Source of the DNA: 2-12-FULL-65-11 sp049679965
Lineage (GTDB): Bacteria; Acidobacteriota; Vicinamibacteria; Vicinamibacterales; CAVVIG01
Reading direction: 5' to 3'
NCBI GenBank assembly: GCA_049679965.1
Contig: JBAUGX010000118.1
Span: 1-64,000 of the forward strand
DNA: 64,000 nt
Shown here: positions 1-9,228 of the stretch, in pieces
Numbering within the stretch: position 1 is the stretch's first letter
Layout of the letters: the number at the start of each line of letters is the position of its first letter
The notes under the pieces: model-generated
Database searches by the model: none
Seen by the model: only the letters and a program-made list of their open reading frames with translations
Told to the model about the DNA's origin: nothing
Made by a program: the position numbers and the translations under genes

Positions 1-3000
1 ACGGTGGCCGGTGGCGGAGAGCTCAATCTTGCGAACGACACGGCGAGCGACGTGACGGCGATCACGCCGGTGGCGGACCTGACGCTCACCAAGACGCATG
101 CGGGCGCGTTCACGCAGGGGCAGACCGGCGCGACGTACACGCTGACGGTGACCAACAACGGCGCCGGGCCGACGACGAGCGCCGTGACGGTGACCGATAC
201 CCTACCAACAGGGTTGACGGCGACGAGCCTCAGCGGGCCCGGGTGGAGCTGCACGCTGGGGACCCTGACGTGCACGCGGAGCGATGCGCTGGCGGCCGGC
301 GGAAGCTATCCGGTGATCACGCTGACAGTGACGGTGGCGGGCAACGCCCCGGCGAGCGTGATGAACACGGCGAGCGTGAGTGGCGGCGGCGAGCTCAACG
401 CCGCCAACAACACCGCGAGCGACGTAACGGCGATCATCCTGTTGCCAGACCTCACGCTCGGCAAGACGCACGCGGGCAGCTTCACGCAAGGGCAGCTGGG
501 GGCGCTGTACACGCTGACGGTGACCAACAGCGGACCCGGTGCGACGGTGGGGCTGGTGACGGTGACCGACACGCTGCCGAGCGAACTGACGGCGACCGCA
601 CTGAGCGGGACCGGGTGGACCTGCACCCTGGGGACGCTGACGTGCACGCGGAACGATGCCCTGGCGGCGGGGGCGAGCTATTCGGTCATTACGTTGACCG
701 TCAGTGTCGCGAGCGCCGCGCCGGCAAGTGTGACGAATACGGCGGCCGTGAGCGGCGGCGGGGAGACGGACACCACGAACAACGCGGCGACTGACGTGAC
801 GGCGATCACCCAGCTGCCGGACCTGACGCTGACGAAGACGCACACGGGCAACTTCACGCAGGGGCAGGTGGGGGCGCCGTACACGCTGACGGTGAGCAAC
901 AGCGGCGCCGGGCCGACGACGAGCGCCGTGACGGTGAGCGACACGCTGCCCACGGGGTTGACGGCGACGGCCCTGAGTGGCACCGGCTGGAGCTGTACGC
1001 TCACGCCCCTCTCGTGCGCGCGGAGCGACGCGCTGGCGGCGACCGCGAGCTATCCGGTGATCACGCTGACCGTGACCGTCGCGAGTACGGCGCCGGCGAG
1101 CGTGACGAACACGGCGAGCGTGAGCGGCGGCGGCGAGACAAACACGGCCAATGACACGGCGACGGACGTGACGGCGATCACGCCGGTGGCGGATTTGACC
1201 CTCACGAAGACCCACGCGGGCGCCCCATCAAGTGCGCCTCTCTATCCGCTCAGGGTCAGCCCGAACGGCCGATACCTTGTCGGCCAGAACAACGTTCCGT
1301 TCCTGATCGTCGGGGACTCGCCGCAAGGGCTGATCACGGATCTATCGACGACCGAGGCCGCGGCATATTTCGCCAATCGTGCCGCGCACGGTTTCAATGC
1401 CGTACAGATTCATCTCATAGCTCAAGAGAATTTCGGAGGGAGGAGCGACTACAGCACCTATGACGGCATCACGCCCTTCACCACGCCAGGAGACATTTCA
1501 ACGCCCCGAGAGAGTTACTTCGCCAGGGTGGATGCGATGCTCACCCTCGCCGCGCAACACGGCATCGTCGTGTTCCTGACGGCGGCGGAGACGATTGACT
1601 CCCTTGACCTGTTCGTCAGCAACGGCGTGGCGAAATCCCGCGCGTTTGGCCAGTATCTCGGCGACCGCTACCAGAACTTCGACAACATTGTGTGGGTGTA
1701 CGGCAACGACTTTCAGTCATGGAGAGACTCGACCGACAACGCCGTGATTCTTGCGGTTGCCAATGGAGTCAAGGACCGGGATTCCCGCCACCTGCACACC
1801 GCATGGCTGGACCTTCCGGTGAGCGGGTCGCGCGACAGCCTGGACTGGGAAGCGGTGATCGATCTCGATTTCGCGTATACGTATTTTGCGACATACGCCA
1901 AAGTGCTCCGGCAATACGCGCTGTTTCCGGCAAAGCCGGTGTTCATGGGTGAGGCGCATTATGAGGGCGAAAACTACTTCGGGGGCCCGGGCGCCACAGC
2001 AGAGGTCATACGACGGCAGGAGTACTGGGCGATCACAAGCGGGGCGACTGGCAGTTTCTATGGCCACCACGATACGTGGGCGTTCCAACCAGGCTGGCAG
2101 CAGACTTACGATTCACCTGGCGCAGTACAGACGCTGTATTTCAGGAACCTCTTCCTGTCCCGCTCCTGGTGGAAGCTCGTCCCCGATCCCTCTCATCAGG
2201 TTCTGACAGCAGGATACGGCACGTACGTGGAATTTGGAGACTTGGGTACGAGCGTGTCCTCGAATGACTATGCCACCGCTGCCCTGGCATCAGATTCCAG
2301 CTTCATGATCGCCTACCTGCCAAGCATTCGTACCGTCACGGTGGACATGTCGAAGCTATCGGGTCCCGTGACCGCGCAGTGGTACGACCCCAGCAACGGC
2401 ACGTATCAGACCATTGCCGGTTCGCCCTTCTCCAATACGGGAACACAGCAGTTCACCCCGGTGGGCAACAACAGCGATGGCGACGGCGACTGGGTACTCG
2501 TGCTCGATACGGCGCCGACAGCTCCCTCATTCACGCAAGGGCAGACGGGGGCGACCTACACGCTGACGGTCACCAACGGCGGGGCGGGGCCAACCGCAGG
2601 GCCCGTAACAGTGACCGACTCGTTGCCGGGCGGGCTGACGGCGACTGGCATCATCGGGACAGGCTGGAGCTGCACGCTGGGGACGCTGACGTGCACGCGG
2701 AGCGACGAGCTTGCCGCCGCGGCGAGCTATCCCGTTATCACGCTGACGGTGAGTGTCGCCAACGACGCGCCGGCGAGCGTGACCAACGCCGCAGCGGTAT
2801 CGGGCGGCGGGGAGATCAACACCGCGAATAGCACGGCGAGCGACGTGACGGCGATCACGATCACGCCGCTGCCCCCGGACCTGACCCTCGCGAAGACACA
2901 TAGCGGCACCTTCACGCAGGGACAGACCGGGGCGACCTACACGCTGACGGTGACCAACAGCGGGGCGGGCCCGACGGCGGGGCTGGTGTCGGTGACCGAC

Positions 3001-5823
3001 ACGCTACCGAACGGGTTGACGGCCACGAACCTCAGCGGGGTGGGATGGAGCTGCACGCTGGGAACGCTGACGTGCACGCGGATCGACGTGCTGGCGGGCA
3101 CCACGAGCTATCCCGCGATCCTGCTGACCGTCGATGTCGCCGGCACGGCTCCGGTAAGCGTGACAAACACTGCCGCGGTGGCGGGCGGCGGAGAGATCAA
3201 CGCCGCCAACAACAGTGCGACGGACGTGACGACGATCGGCGTCGCTGGTGGAGTCACGGGCGTGTTTCAGAACGAGATCTTGATCTCCGGCATGAACCTG
3301 CCGACGGCCCTGCAGTTCCTGCCAGGCGGCGACATGCTGATCCTGGAACTGGGGGGCACGATCTGGCGAGTGCCTGCAGGAACCACCCAGGTCAGCTCGA
3401 CACCGTTCCTGACACTGACCAACATCGGCAGTCTCAACAGCCTGCAAGGGCTGATGGGTATGGTCCTGGATCCGGACTTCGCGAACAATCACTACTACTA
3501 CGTCTTCTACACGCTTGGCTCGCCGAATCGCGACCGAGTTTCCCGATTCACCGTCACGGAAGACCACCTCGCCACCGTGCCCGGGAGCGAATTCGTGGTG
3601 TATCAGGATCCCCAGGCGGCGAGCGCGGACCACCACGGTGGGGCGTTGAACTTCGGCAATGACGGCAAACTGTACATTACGACCGGTGAGAACTTCGATC
3701 CGCCGGCGGCACAGGACCTGACCAATCCGCGCGGTAAGATCCTCCGGATCAACAAAGACGGTACGATCCCGACCGACAACCCGTTCTACGACGGCGCCGG
3801 TCCCAACCGCGATGACATCTGGGCCTTGGGGCTGCGCAATCCCTTCCGGGCGTTTTACGACAGCGTCAGCGGAAGGCTGTATGTCGCGGACGTCGGTGGT
3901 AATGACGTCGTCACTGCGCAGGAAGAAGTCCATCTGGGTGTGGCCGGGGCCAACTTCGGATGGCCCAACTGCGAAGGCTCGTCCTGCAGCGGCAATCCGG
4001 CGTACACGAGCCCGATGTTCGCCTATTCACACAACGGCCGCGACGCCTCCATCACCGGGGGATTCGTCTACCGTGGCAGCCAGTTCCCATCGCAGTACTA
4101 CGGCAACTACTTCTTTGCCGATTACGCACAGAACTGGATTCGACGGCTGACCTTCGACGCCAGCGGCAATGTGGTCGGTGTGTTCAACTTCGAACCCCTT
4201 GACGGCTCGTTGGATGGCCCGTACGGGGACATCGTCTTCCTGACCGAGGGGCCGGACGGGGCGCTGTACTACGTTGACCTTGGCTGGTCTGAAGTCTCGG
4301 GGCAGATCGGCATCAGCAAGATTCGACGAATTCGGTTCATTCCCAACAACCTGCCGCCTACAGTCGTCGTCGCGGCTTCGTCCACCGAAGGCCCCGCGCC
4401 CTTGATGGTGAACTTCTCGAGCGCCGGTTCGGCGGATCCAGAAGGCCAGCCCCTGACCTATCTTTGGAGCTTCGGCGACGGCGCCACATCCACGCAGGCG
4501 AATCCGGTCCACACCTATACCCAAGCCGGACAGTACTCCGTTCAGTTGACCGTGTCTGACGGCGAAGTCGCCACCTCTTCGGTTCCGCTGCTCATCGCTG
4601 CCGGCAACAAACCGGTCCCCAACATCCAGAGTCCGGGGGATGGCGTGCTGTTTCACGGTGGCGACATCATTCTTGTCAGCGGAGACGCGACAGATGTCGA
4701 AGACGGAGACCTTCCGGCGAGCGCCTTCTCGTGGACCATCGATTTCCTTCACGCCGGTCACGTGCATCCCGGGCTGCCGACGGCGGGCGTGAAGAACTTC
4801 ATATTCGACATCCCTACGGCTGGGCATGACTTCAGCGGTGACACGCGTTATCGCATCACGCTGACCGTCACAGACTCCGACGGTCTGCAGGCCAGCCAGT
4901 CGGTGGTCATCTATCCGGAGAAGGTCAACCTGAGCTTTGCCTCGGTCCCGAGCGGCCTCCTCATCACCATCGACGGCCTGCCGCACCTCACGCCGTTTGT
5001 CTACGACACGCTCATCAACTTCACGCACACGATTGATGCGCCGAATCAGATCCTGGGACAAAACCTGTATACATTCGCCTCATGGTCTGATGTTGGTGCC
5101 CAGCAACACATCATCACTGTGCCTTCGACAGCGACGTCCTACACCGCCAACTACGTGGTTAGCCTGATTCCATTCCCACCGGGCCTGGTCGCCGGGTACA
5201 GATTGGACGAAGGCACAGGCGCTGCGACGGCCGACATTTCCGGCAACAACACGACCGGTACGTTGGTCAATGCACCGACGTGGACAACCGGCAGGTACGG
5301 CAACGCCCTCGGCTTCGTGGGGAACAATTACGTTGATCTCGGCAATCCTCTGTCGTTGAGACTGACCGGCAGCATGACCCTGAGCGCGTGGATCAATATC
5401 AGCGCGAATCCTTTCGACGACGCGGCGATTGTGGGGAAGGTGGGGGCGGCCGGCTGGCAGCTGAAGACCACTGCCGATACCGGGGTGCGCACCGCGGGGA
5501 TTCAGATCAGCTCGAACGGCTCGGACTCGATCCAGCGATACGGTACGACCGTCTTGCTGCCGAACACCTGGTACCACATCGCCGGTGTGTACGATGCGGG
5601 CGCACAGACGCTCAACATCTACGTCAATGGCGTTCTTGACAACGGCTTGCTCTCCGGAACGGTTCCGGCTGCCCAGGTCGATTCGAGCTTCAACGTGAAT
5701 ATTGCGCAGCGAGCGGGACTGCCGGGGACCTATAACTTCCAGGGGCGCATCGACGAGGCGCACATCTTCAATCACGCCTTGAGTGCGTCGGAGATCCAAA
5801 TCGACATGGTCCTCCAACGATAG
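1..5823 (+). CDS. Giant secreted multidomain protein (DUF11 repeats, DUF4038-like barrel, sugar dehydrogenase propeller, PKD, LamG); 5' end outside window
   Basis: The reading frame is open at base 1, so the signal peptide and start are missing. From 79 there are 124-residue DUF11-type repeats (core motifs FTQGQ..YTLTV, GW.CTLGTLTC, SGGGE.N..N). The fourth repeat is broken at 1225-2529 by a unit resembling DUF4038/apiosidase-like barrels (GRYLVGQNNVPFLIVGDS near its start, MGEAHYEG as a possible acidic active-site segment) followed by a region like the putative collagen-binding domain that usually accompanies it. Bases 3241-4350 encode a glucose/sorbosone-dehydrogenase-like propeller (DHHGGALNFG, LGLRNPFR). 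A PKD domain follows (YLWSFGDG, about 4440-4590), and a LamG/concanavalin-like fold lies at about 5185-5820. The protein is probably extracellular, with polysaccharide binding or breakdown as its role. No sorting motif is visible at the C-terminus. Domain calls are confident, the substrate is unknown. Confidence 0.9.
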   Translation, partial: TVAGGGELNLANDTASDVTAITPVADLTLTKTHAGAFTQGQTGATYTLTVTNNGAGPTTSAVTVTDTLPTGLTATSLSGPGWSCTLGTLTCTRSDALAAGGSYPVITLTVTVAGNAPASVMNTASVSGGGELNAANNTASDVTAIILLPDLTLGKTHAGSFTQGQLGALYTLTVTNSGPGATVGLVTVTDTLPSELTATALSGTGWTCTLGTLTCTRNDALAAGASYSVITLTVSVASAAPASVTNTAAVSGGGETDTTNNAATDVTAITQLPDLTLTKTHTGNFTQGQVGAPYTLTVSNSGAGPTTSAVTVSDTLPTGLTATALSGTGWSCTLTPLSCARSDALAATASYPVITLTVTVASTAPASVTNTASVSGGGETNTANDTATDVTAITPVADLTLTKTHAGAPSSAPLYPLRVSPNGRYLVGQNNVPFLIVGDSPQGLITDLSTTEAAAYFANRAAHGFNAVQIHLIAQENFGGRSDYSTYDGITPFTTPGDISTPRESYFARVDAMLTLAAQHGIVVFLTAAETIDSLDLFVSNGVAKSRAFGQYLGDRYQNFDNIVWVYGNDFQSWRDSTDNAVILAVANGVKDRDSRHLHTAWLDLPVSGSRDSLDWEAVIDLDFAYTYFATYAKVLRQYALFPAKPVFMGEAHYEGENYFGGPGATAEVIRRQEYWAITSGATGSFYGHHDTWAFQPGWQQTYDSPGAVQTLYFRNLFLSRSWWKLVPDPSHQVLTAGYGTYVEFGDLGTSVSSNDYATAALASDSSFMIAYLPSIRTVTVDMSKLSGPVTAQWYDPSNGTYQTIAGSPFSNTGTQQFTPVGNNSDGDGDWVLVLDTAPTAPSFTQGQTGATYTLTVTNGGAGPTAGPVTVTDSLPGGLTATGIIGTGWSCTLGTLTCTRSDELAAAASYPVITLTVSVANDAPASVTNAAAVSGGGEINTANSTASDVTAITITPLPPDLTLAKTHSGTFTQGQTGATYTLTVTNSGAGPTAGLVSVTDTLPNGLTATNLSGVGWSCTLGTLTCTRIDVLAGTTSYPAILLTVDVAGTAPVSVTNTAAVAGGGEINAANNSATDVTTIGVAGGVTGVFQNEILISGMNLPTALQFLPGGDMLILELGGTIWRVPAGTTQVSSTPFLTLTNIGSLNSLQGLMGMVLDPDFANNHYYYVFYTLGSPNRDRVSRFTVTEDHLATVPGSEFVVYQDPQAASADHHGGALNFGNDGKLYITTGENFDPPAAQDLTNPRGKILRINKDGTIPTDNPFYDGAGPNRDDIWALGLRNPFRAFYDSVSGRLYVADVGGNDVVTAQEEVHLGVAGANFGWPNCEGSSCSGNPAYTSPMFAYSHNGRDASITGGFVYRGSQFPSQYYGNYFFADYAQNWIRRLTFDASGNVVGVFNFEPLDGSLDGPYGDIVFLTEGPDGALYYVDLGWSEVSGQIGISKIRRIRFIPNNLPPTVVVAASSTEGPAPLMVNFSSAGSADPEGQPLTYLWSFGDGATSTQANPVHTYTQAGQYSVQLTVSDGEVATSSVPLLIAAGNKPVPNIQSPGDGVLFHGGDIILVSGDATDVEDGDLPASAFSWTIDFLHAGHVHPGLPTAGVKNFIFDIPTAGHDFSGDTRYRITLTVTDSDGLQASQSVVIYPEKVNLSFASVPSGLLITIDGLPHLTPFVYDTLINFTHTIDAPNQILGQNLYTFASWSDVGAQQHIITVPSTATSYTANYVVSLIPFPPGLVAGYRLDEGTGAATADISGNNTTGTLVNAPTWTTGRYGNALGFVGNNYVDLGNPLSLRLTGSMTLSAWINISANPFDDAAIVGKVGAAGWQLKTTADTGVRTAGIQISSNGSDSIQRYGTTVLLPNTWYHIAGVYDAGAQTLNIYVNGVLDNGLLSGTVPAAQVDSSFNVNIAQRAGLPGTYNFQGRIDEAHIFNHALSASEIQIDMVLQR
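79..3240 (+). repeat. Tandem 372-nt DUF11 coding repeats, one split by a 1305-nt insert
   Basis: Successive LTLxKTHxG starts fall at 79, 451, 823, 1195 and 2881. The first three steps are exactly 372 nt (124 codons). Removing 1225-2529 leaves a fourth unit of 381 nt, three codons longer because of an ITITPLPPD linker. The repeats are close copies, which implies recent duplication or gene conversion. Confidence 0.9.
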
Positions 5824-5838
5824 CGTCTGTGGCGACGA

Positions 5839-6495
5839 TCAGGTGTGAAGCACGGTCTTGCGTGAGTAGAACGCCTCGGCGTAGCGGCTGGGCGCACGAC
5901 ATTCCATCCCTCGCAGCCGCATCAGCCCGAGAAAGGTCTCGTCGCTGAACCAGTGCTTGCTGCGCTGCGTGCCAAACGCGCGTTGCAGGTACCGAACCTT
6001 CCGTTCGCAGGTCCGCCGATCGAGCGGCACGAAGGTGTTCGGCGATCCGAGATCACCGTCGTATTTCGGAATCTCGTACTCGAGAATCCAGTGGTCCCGG
6101 AAGGTGTTCCACGCGAGCTCCGACAGCACCCGGTGGTCCTGATGCCGATCGCGTTCGTAGTGGGTCAGTACGAGATCGGGCGGCGGGCCCTGCTTCAGCT
6201 CTTCGAAGACGTCCTTGATGTCTGCGCCTTCGTGGGGGAAGAAGCCGTCGCGGAACTGCTTGATGATGACCTGCTGCTTCCGTGCGTCTTTCAGGAAGAG
6301 CTGTGCGCTCTGTCTGGCCTCCCGCTCGCGAGGCCCTCGGCCTGAGAAGACCACCCAATCGACATCCACCTTGCGGGTGCGCAGGAGTTGAAGGATGAAG
6401 CCCCCGCAGCCGATTTCGATATCGTCGGAATGGGCGCCAAGGCAAAGCAGCCGAAGGGCGCCGCCGGAGGTGTGGCCGAGGTCGAGCGCGCGCAT
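5839..6495 (-). CDS. PIG-L/LmbE family deacetylase
   Basis: This 218-residue protein of the PIG-L/LmbE zinc deacetylase family starts at an ATG (6493-6495), giving MRALDLGH. The metal-binding motif AHSDDIEIGCGG lies about 20 residues in (canonical form HPDD, here HSDD), and a second motif HYERDRHQDHR supplies the distal histidine. Family members remove N-acetyl groups from GlcNAc-type sugars. The gene is last in a minus-strand group after the epimerase and the cytidylyltransferase, 7 bases behind the latter, so its substrate is probably an N-acetylated sugar or sugar nucleotide of the surface polysaccharide. The frame continues upstream of the chosen ATG, but that part overlaps the preceding gene and has no family similarity. 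Confidence 0.85.
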   Translation of the reverse strand: MRALDLGHTSGGALRLLCLGAHSDDIEIGCGGFILQLLRTRKVDVDWVVFSGRGPREREARQSAQLFLKDARKQQVIIKQFRDGFFPHEGADIKDVFEELKQGPPPDLVLTHYERDRHQDHRVLSELAWNTFRDHWILEYEIPKYDGDLGSPNTFVPLDRRTCERKVRYLQRAFGTQRSKHWFSDETFLGLMRLRGMECRAPSRYAEAFYSRKTVLHT

Positions 6496-6502
6496 GTGGG
6501 CG

Positions 6503-7315
6503 CTACGCGCCCACGCCCGCGTAGGTGGCTGGCGCCGCGCGGTTCTTCCAGATCTCCCAGGGCGCGTTCCCGCGGGCGTAGATCTCTTCGAGCTGCTGGC
6601 GATCCTTGAAGGTGTCCATTGACTGCCAGAAGCCGTTGTACTCGTAGGCTGTGAGGTCGCCGGTTTGCACGAGCCGCTGGAAGGGCTCGCACACCAGTTC
6701 CTCGCCCGGGCCGATGTGGTCGAAAATCTCGCGCTTGAAGATGAAGAAGCCGCCGTTGATACGGACGGGCGATCGCTTGATTTCCTCGATCGCCGTGACG
6801 CGGCCACCGGGCTCGGTCGTCACCAGGTGGTAGCTCAGGTGCGGCTGCACGCTGACGAAACTGGCCACCGCATTCTGCTTTCTGAACTGCTCGATATGCT
6901 GCGGCAACGGCAGATCGCTCAGGCCGTCGCTGTAGTTGGCGAGAAATTCCGCATCGTCGCCGATGGCGCGTTCGACGGCCTTGAGCCGCTGTCCGATGTT
7001 CGAGTGCAGGCCGGTCTCGACGAAGGTGATCTTCCAGTCCTGGATGTCGCTCGCCATCAACTCGACCTTCTTGCCGCCATCGGAGAGCACGAAGTCGTTC
7101 GACAGGCATTCGCTGTAGTTGACGAAGTAGTCCTTGATGGCGTCGCCGCGGTACCCCAGGCAGAGCACGAAGTCTTTGTGGCCGAAGTGGGCGTAGTACT
7201 TCATGACATGCCAGAGAATCGGCCGGTAGCCGATCTTGACGAGGGGCTTGGGCACGTTCTCGCCGGCGTCCCGAATCCGCGTGCCCAGACCGCCGCAGAA
7301 CAACACCACCTTCAT
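6503..7315 (-). CDS. rfbF: Glucose-1-phosphate cytidylyltransferase
   Basis: A 270-residue nucleotidyltransferase that makes CDP-glucose from CTP and glucose 1-phosphate. The N-terminus has the nucleotide-binding signature (VVLFCGGLGTRIRD, then ENVPKPLVKIGYRPILWH), followed by NYSDGLSD and the acceptor-side motif NGGFFIFKREIF. The length suits the RfbF family. Its ATG overlaps the TGA of the upstream epimerase gene (ATGA, 7312-7315), which suggests translational coupling. The usual partner, CDP-glucose 4,6-dehydratase (RfbG), is not in the window, so the CDP-sugar route must be completed elsewhere or by the neighbouring SDR enzymes. Confidence 0.93.
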   Translation of the reverse strand: MKVVLFCGGLGTRIRDAGENVPKPLVKIGYRPILWHVMKYYAHFGHKDFVLCLGYRGDAIKDYFVNYSECLSNDFVLSDGGKKVELMASDIQDWKITFVETGLHSNIGQRLKAVERAIGDDAEFLANYSDGLSDLPLPQHIEQFRKQNAVASFVSVQPHLSYHLVTTEPGGRVTAIEEIKRSPVRINGGFFIFKREIFDHIGPGEELVCEPFQRLVQTGDLTAYEYNGFWQSMDTFKDRQQLEEIYARGNAPWEIWKNRAAPATYAGVGA

Positions 7316-8349
7316 CGTGACACCCCGACCGCGGCTCGCCACCGCAGGGTGGCATCCAGCCGTTGTTCCTGCTGAAGCTTCTGGATGCGTCCAAGGCGCA
7401 CGTAGCCTGCGAACATTTCCTTCGTCAGGCCAACCCGTTTGAAGCTCTCGTACATCTCCTGTGCGCCGCGGCGGACGGTCCATTCGGTTCGGAAGCCGAG
7501 CGCGGCCGTGATCTTGTCGCAGTTCACCCGATAGCAGCGGGGATCCGGTCCGCCGTCGGTGGCATACCTGATCGAGCAACCGGGCACGGTCTCGCGGACG
7601 ATGTCGGCCACGTCCTTGATCTGATAGTTCTCGATCGAGCTGCCGACGTTGAACGCCTGGTTGTGCACGGCCTCGCGGGGCGCCTCGAGCACGGCCAGAA
7701 AGGCCCGGGAAATATCGCGCACGTGCACGAGCGGCCGCCACGGCGTGCCGTCGCTCTGGATGAACACGTCGCCGGTCGTGAAGGCGATGCCCACCAGGTT
7801 GTTGACGACGATATCCGCGCGCAGGCGCGGCGAGGCGCCGTACGCCGTCGCGTTGCGCAAATACGTCGGACTGAAATGGGCGTCGGCGAGCGGCGCGACC
7901 TCCTGTTCGACGAGCACCTTCGACAGGCCATACGCCGTGATCGGGTTGAACGCGGCCTGCTCGTCGAGCATGCTGTCCCCTCCGGCGGCGCCGTAGAGGC
8001 TGCACGACGAGGCAAACAGGAACCGTGGCACGCCGGCCGTCTTGGCCACTTGGGCCAGTCGGACGCTCGCCCGATGGTTGATCTCGAGCGTGCAGTCCTC
8101 GCTCAAGCACCCAAGCGGGTCGTTTGAGAGGGCGGCCAGATGAATCACCGCGTCGAAACCCTCGAGGTCGGCGGGCTGAACGTCGCGGACATCCTTGCGG
8201 ATCGCCGGGACCACGCGCAGGGCGTCGCCAAAGTCGCAGCCTTCGTAAAGGTACGTGTCCAGGCCGACGATGTCGTGGCCGGCGCGAGCCAGCACGTCGA
8301 TCATGACCGACCCGATATAGCCGTGATGTCCGGTAACCAGTATTTTCAA
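7312..8349 (-). CDS. NAD-dependent nucleotide-sugar epimerase/reductase (extended SDR)
   Basis: A 345-residue extended SDR enzyme: GHHGYIG dinucleotide motif at residues 7-13, SSCSLYG serine region and the catalytic AYGLSK (YxxxK). The residue pattern after the serine (SCSLYG rather than STDEVYG) favours an epimerase or reductase over a 4,6-dehydratase. The start is a TTG at 8347-8349: no ATG is in frame nearby, and GGAAGG stands 6 bases upstream of it. It is first in the minus-strand group epimerase-rfbF-PIG-L, 25 nt downstream of the predicted start point of a sigma-54-type promoter (8386-8401). Exact sugar substrate unknown. Confidence 0.88.
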   Translation of the reverse strand: MKILVTGHHGYIGSVMIDVLARAGHDIVGLDTYLYEGCDFGDALRVVPAIRKDVRDVQPADLEGFDAVIHLAALSNDPLGCLSEDCTLEINHRASVRLAQVAKTAGVPRFLFASSCSLYGAAGGDSMLDEQAAFNPITAYGLSKVLVEQEVAPLADAHFSPTYLRNATAYGASPRLRADIVVNNLVGIAFTTGDVFIQSDGTPWRPLVHVRDISRAFLAVLEAPREAVHNQAFNVGSSIENYQIKDVADIVRETVPGCSIRYATDGGPDPRCYRVNCDKITAALGFRTEWTVRRGAQEMYESFKRVGLTKEMFAGYVRLGRIQKLQQEQRLDATLRWRAAVGVSR

Positions 8350-8385
8350 ATGAGACCTTCCAGGATTTGGGTTTCGTATGCTGAA

Positions 8386-8401
8386 CGCAAGGACCTGGCC
8401 A
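8386..8401 (-). promoter_or_regulatory. Sigma-54 (-24/-12) promoter for the epimerase-rfbF-PIG-L genes
   Basis: Read on the minus strand the site is TGGCCAGGTCCTTGCG, a full match to TGGC-N7-TTGC with GG and GC exactly 10 bases apart. The predicted start point is near 8375, leaving a short leader before the TTG codon at 8349 with its GGAAGG ribosome site. A second such promoter faces the other way at 8581-8596. Confidence 0.6.
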
Positions 8402-8560
8402 AGAGATAGACAGTTCGCCAGGGCTGAAAGTGCTGCAGAGCCTTGCGATCGAGGCTTGTGGGGGATCGCTGAAAGCTCATCGGCCGAGTAAAGTCGCCCG
8501 AATGGAAGACTAAGTTCTTCGAATTTTGCATTTCTGACGGCCCAGGACGTGCCGCCAGTG

Positions 8561-8574
8561 CGTCTGGCCAGACG
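8561..8574. promoter_or_regulatory. Perfect 14-bp palindrome beside the rfbC promoter
   Basis: CGTCTGGCCAGACG is a perfect 14-bp dyad ending six bases before the -24 element at 8581. Its position suits an operator or activator site. No matching second copy was noticed. The rest of the 288-base divergent region (8350-8637) holds two facing sigma-54-like promoters, a TCGGCCGA palindrome at 8480-8487 and a GAAGA/TCTTC dyad at 8508-8523, and no gene. Confidence 0.4.
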
Positions 8575-8580
8575 TCAGCC

Positions 8581-8596
8581 TGGCGAGCGCCTTGCT
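8581..8596 (+). promoter_or_regulatory. Sigma-54 (-24/-12) promoter for the rfbC-wzt operon
   Basis: TGGCGAGCGCCTTGCT is a full match to TGGC-N7-TTGC with correct GG/GC spacing. The expected start point is near 8607, giving a leader of about 31 nt before the ATG at 8638, which is preceded by CTGGAGG. Confidence 0.65.
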
Positions 8597-8637
8597 ACTC
8601 TCCAGCCGTCCACAGGACTGCTTATCTGGAGGCGTGA

Positions 8638-9228
8638 ATGATCTTTATCGAGACCAAGCTGAAGGGTGCCTACATCATCGACCTTGAACGCAGAGAAGAT
8701 TCGCGCGGATTCTTCGCGCGTGGCTTCTGTCAGCACGAATTTTCGGCGCACGGGCTGAAACCGATCATCGCCCAGGCCAATATTGCACACAACCGCACGA
8801 AGGGCACGATCCGCGGGATGCATTTCCAGTTTCCGCCGGCGGCCGAAACCAAGCTCGTGCGCTGCACCCGCGGCGGCATCGTCGACATCATCGTTGACCT
8901 TCGTCCGGAGAGTCCGACGTACCTCCAGCACATCGAAGTTGAGTTGACCGAAGAGAACGGCCGCTCGCTGTATGTGCCGGAGCGTTTTGCGCATGGCTAT
9001 CAGGCGCTCGAGGACAACACCAACACGAGCTATCAGTGCGGCGAGTTCTACACGCCGGCGACCGAAGGAGGCCTGAGACACGACGACCCTCGGCTGGGCC
9101 TGCGCTGGCCGCTGCCTGTCTCGGCGATCTCGGACAAAGACAAGGTGTACAAGCTCCTCGATGAGATCGAGCCGGAGCTGAAGGCGCGTATGAGCGCATT
9201 GACCCTGGCCGGAGGCGGCCGCGCATGA
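8638..9228 (+). CDS. rfbC: dTDP-4-dehydrorhamnose 3,5-epimerase family protein (RfbC-like)
   Basis: A 196-residue cupin-fold epimerase. Family landmarks are DSRGFFAR near residue 22, RGMHFQ carrying the catalytic histidine, the substrate-pocket run VPERFAHGYQ and the later EFYTP with a conserved tyrosine. RfbC inverts C3 and C5 of dTDP-4-dehydro-6-deoxyglucose. In this setting, beside a cytidylyltransferase and with no rfbA, rfbB or rfbD in view, it may act on a CDP- or dTDP-keto sugar. It is the first gene of a plus-strand operon and its end overlaps the next start by 4 bases (ATGA at 9225-9228). Confidence 0.88.
   Translation: MIFIETKLKGAYIIDLERREDSRGFFARGFCQHEFSAHGLKPIIAQANIAHNRTKGTIRGMHFQFPPAAETKLVRCTRGGIVDIIVDLRPESPTYLQHIEVELTEENGRSLYVPERFAHGYQALEDNTNTSYQCGEFYTPATEGGLRHDDPRLGLRWPLPVSAISDKDKVYKLLDEIEPELKARMSALTLAGGGRA

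Noticed and set aside
202..1215. Long minus-strand open frame of 337 codons opposite the DUF11 repeats
   Set aside because: It is Arg/His-rich with no family features and is an echo of the repeated G+C-rich codons of the plus-strand gene.
79..3240. Regular direct repeats that could suggest a CRISPR array
   Set aside because: The period is 372 nt and the units are coding DUF11 domains without short spacers. No 24-48 nt repeat/spacer pattern exists in the window.
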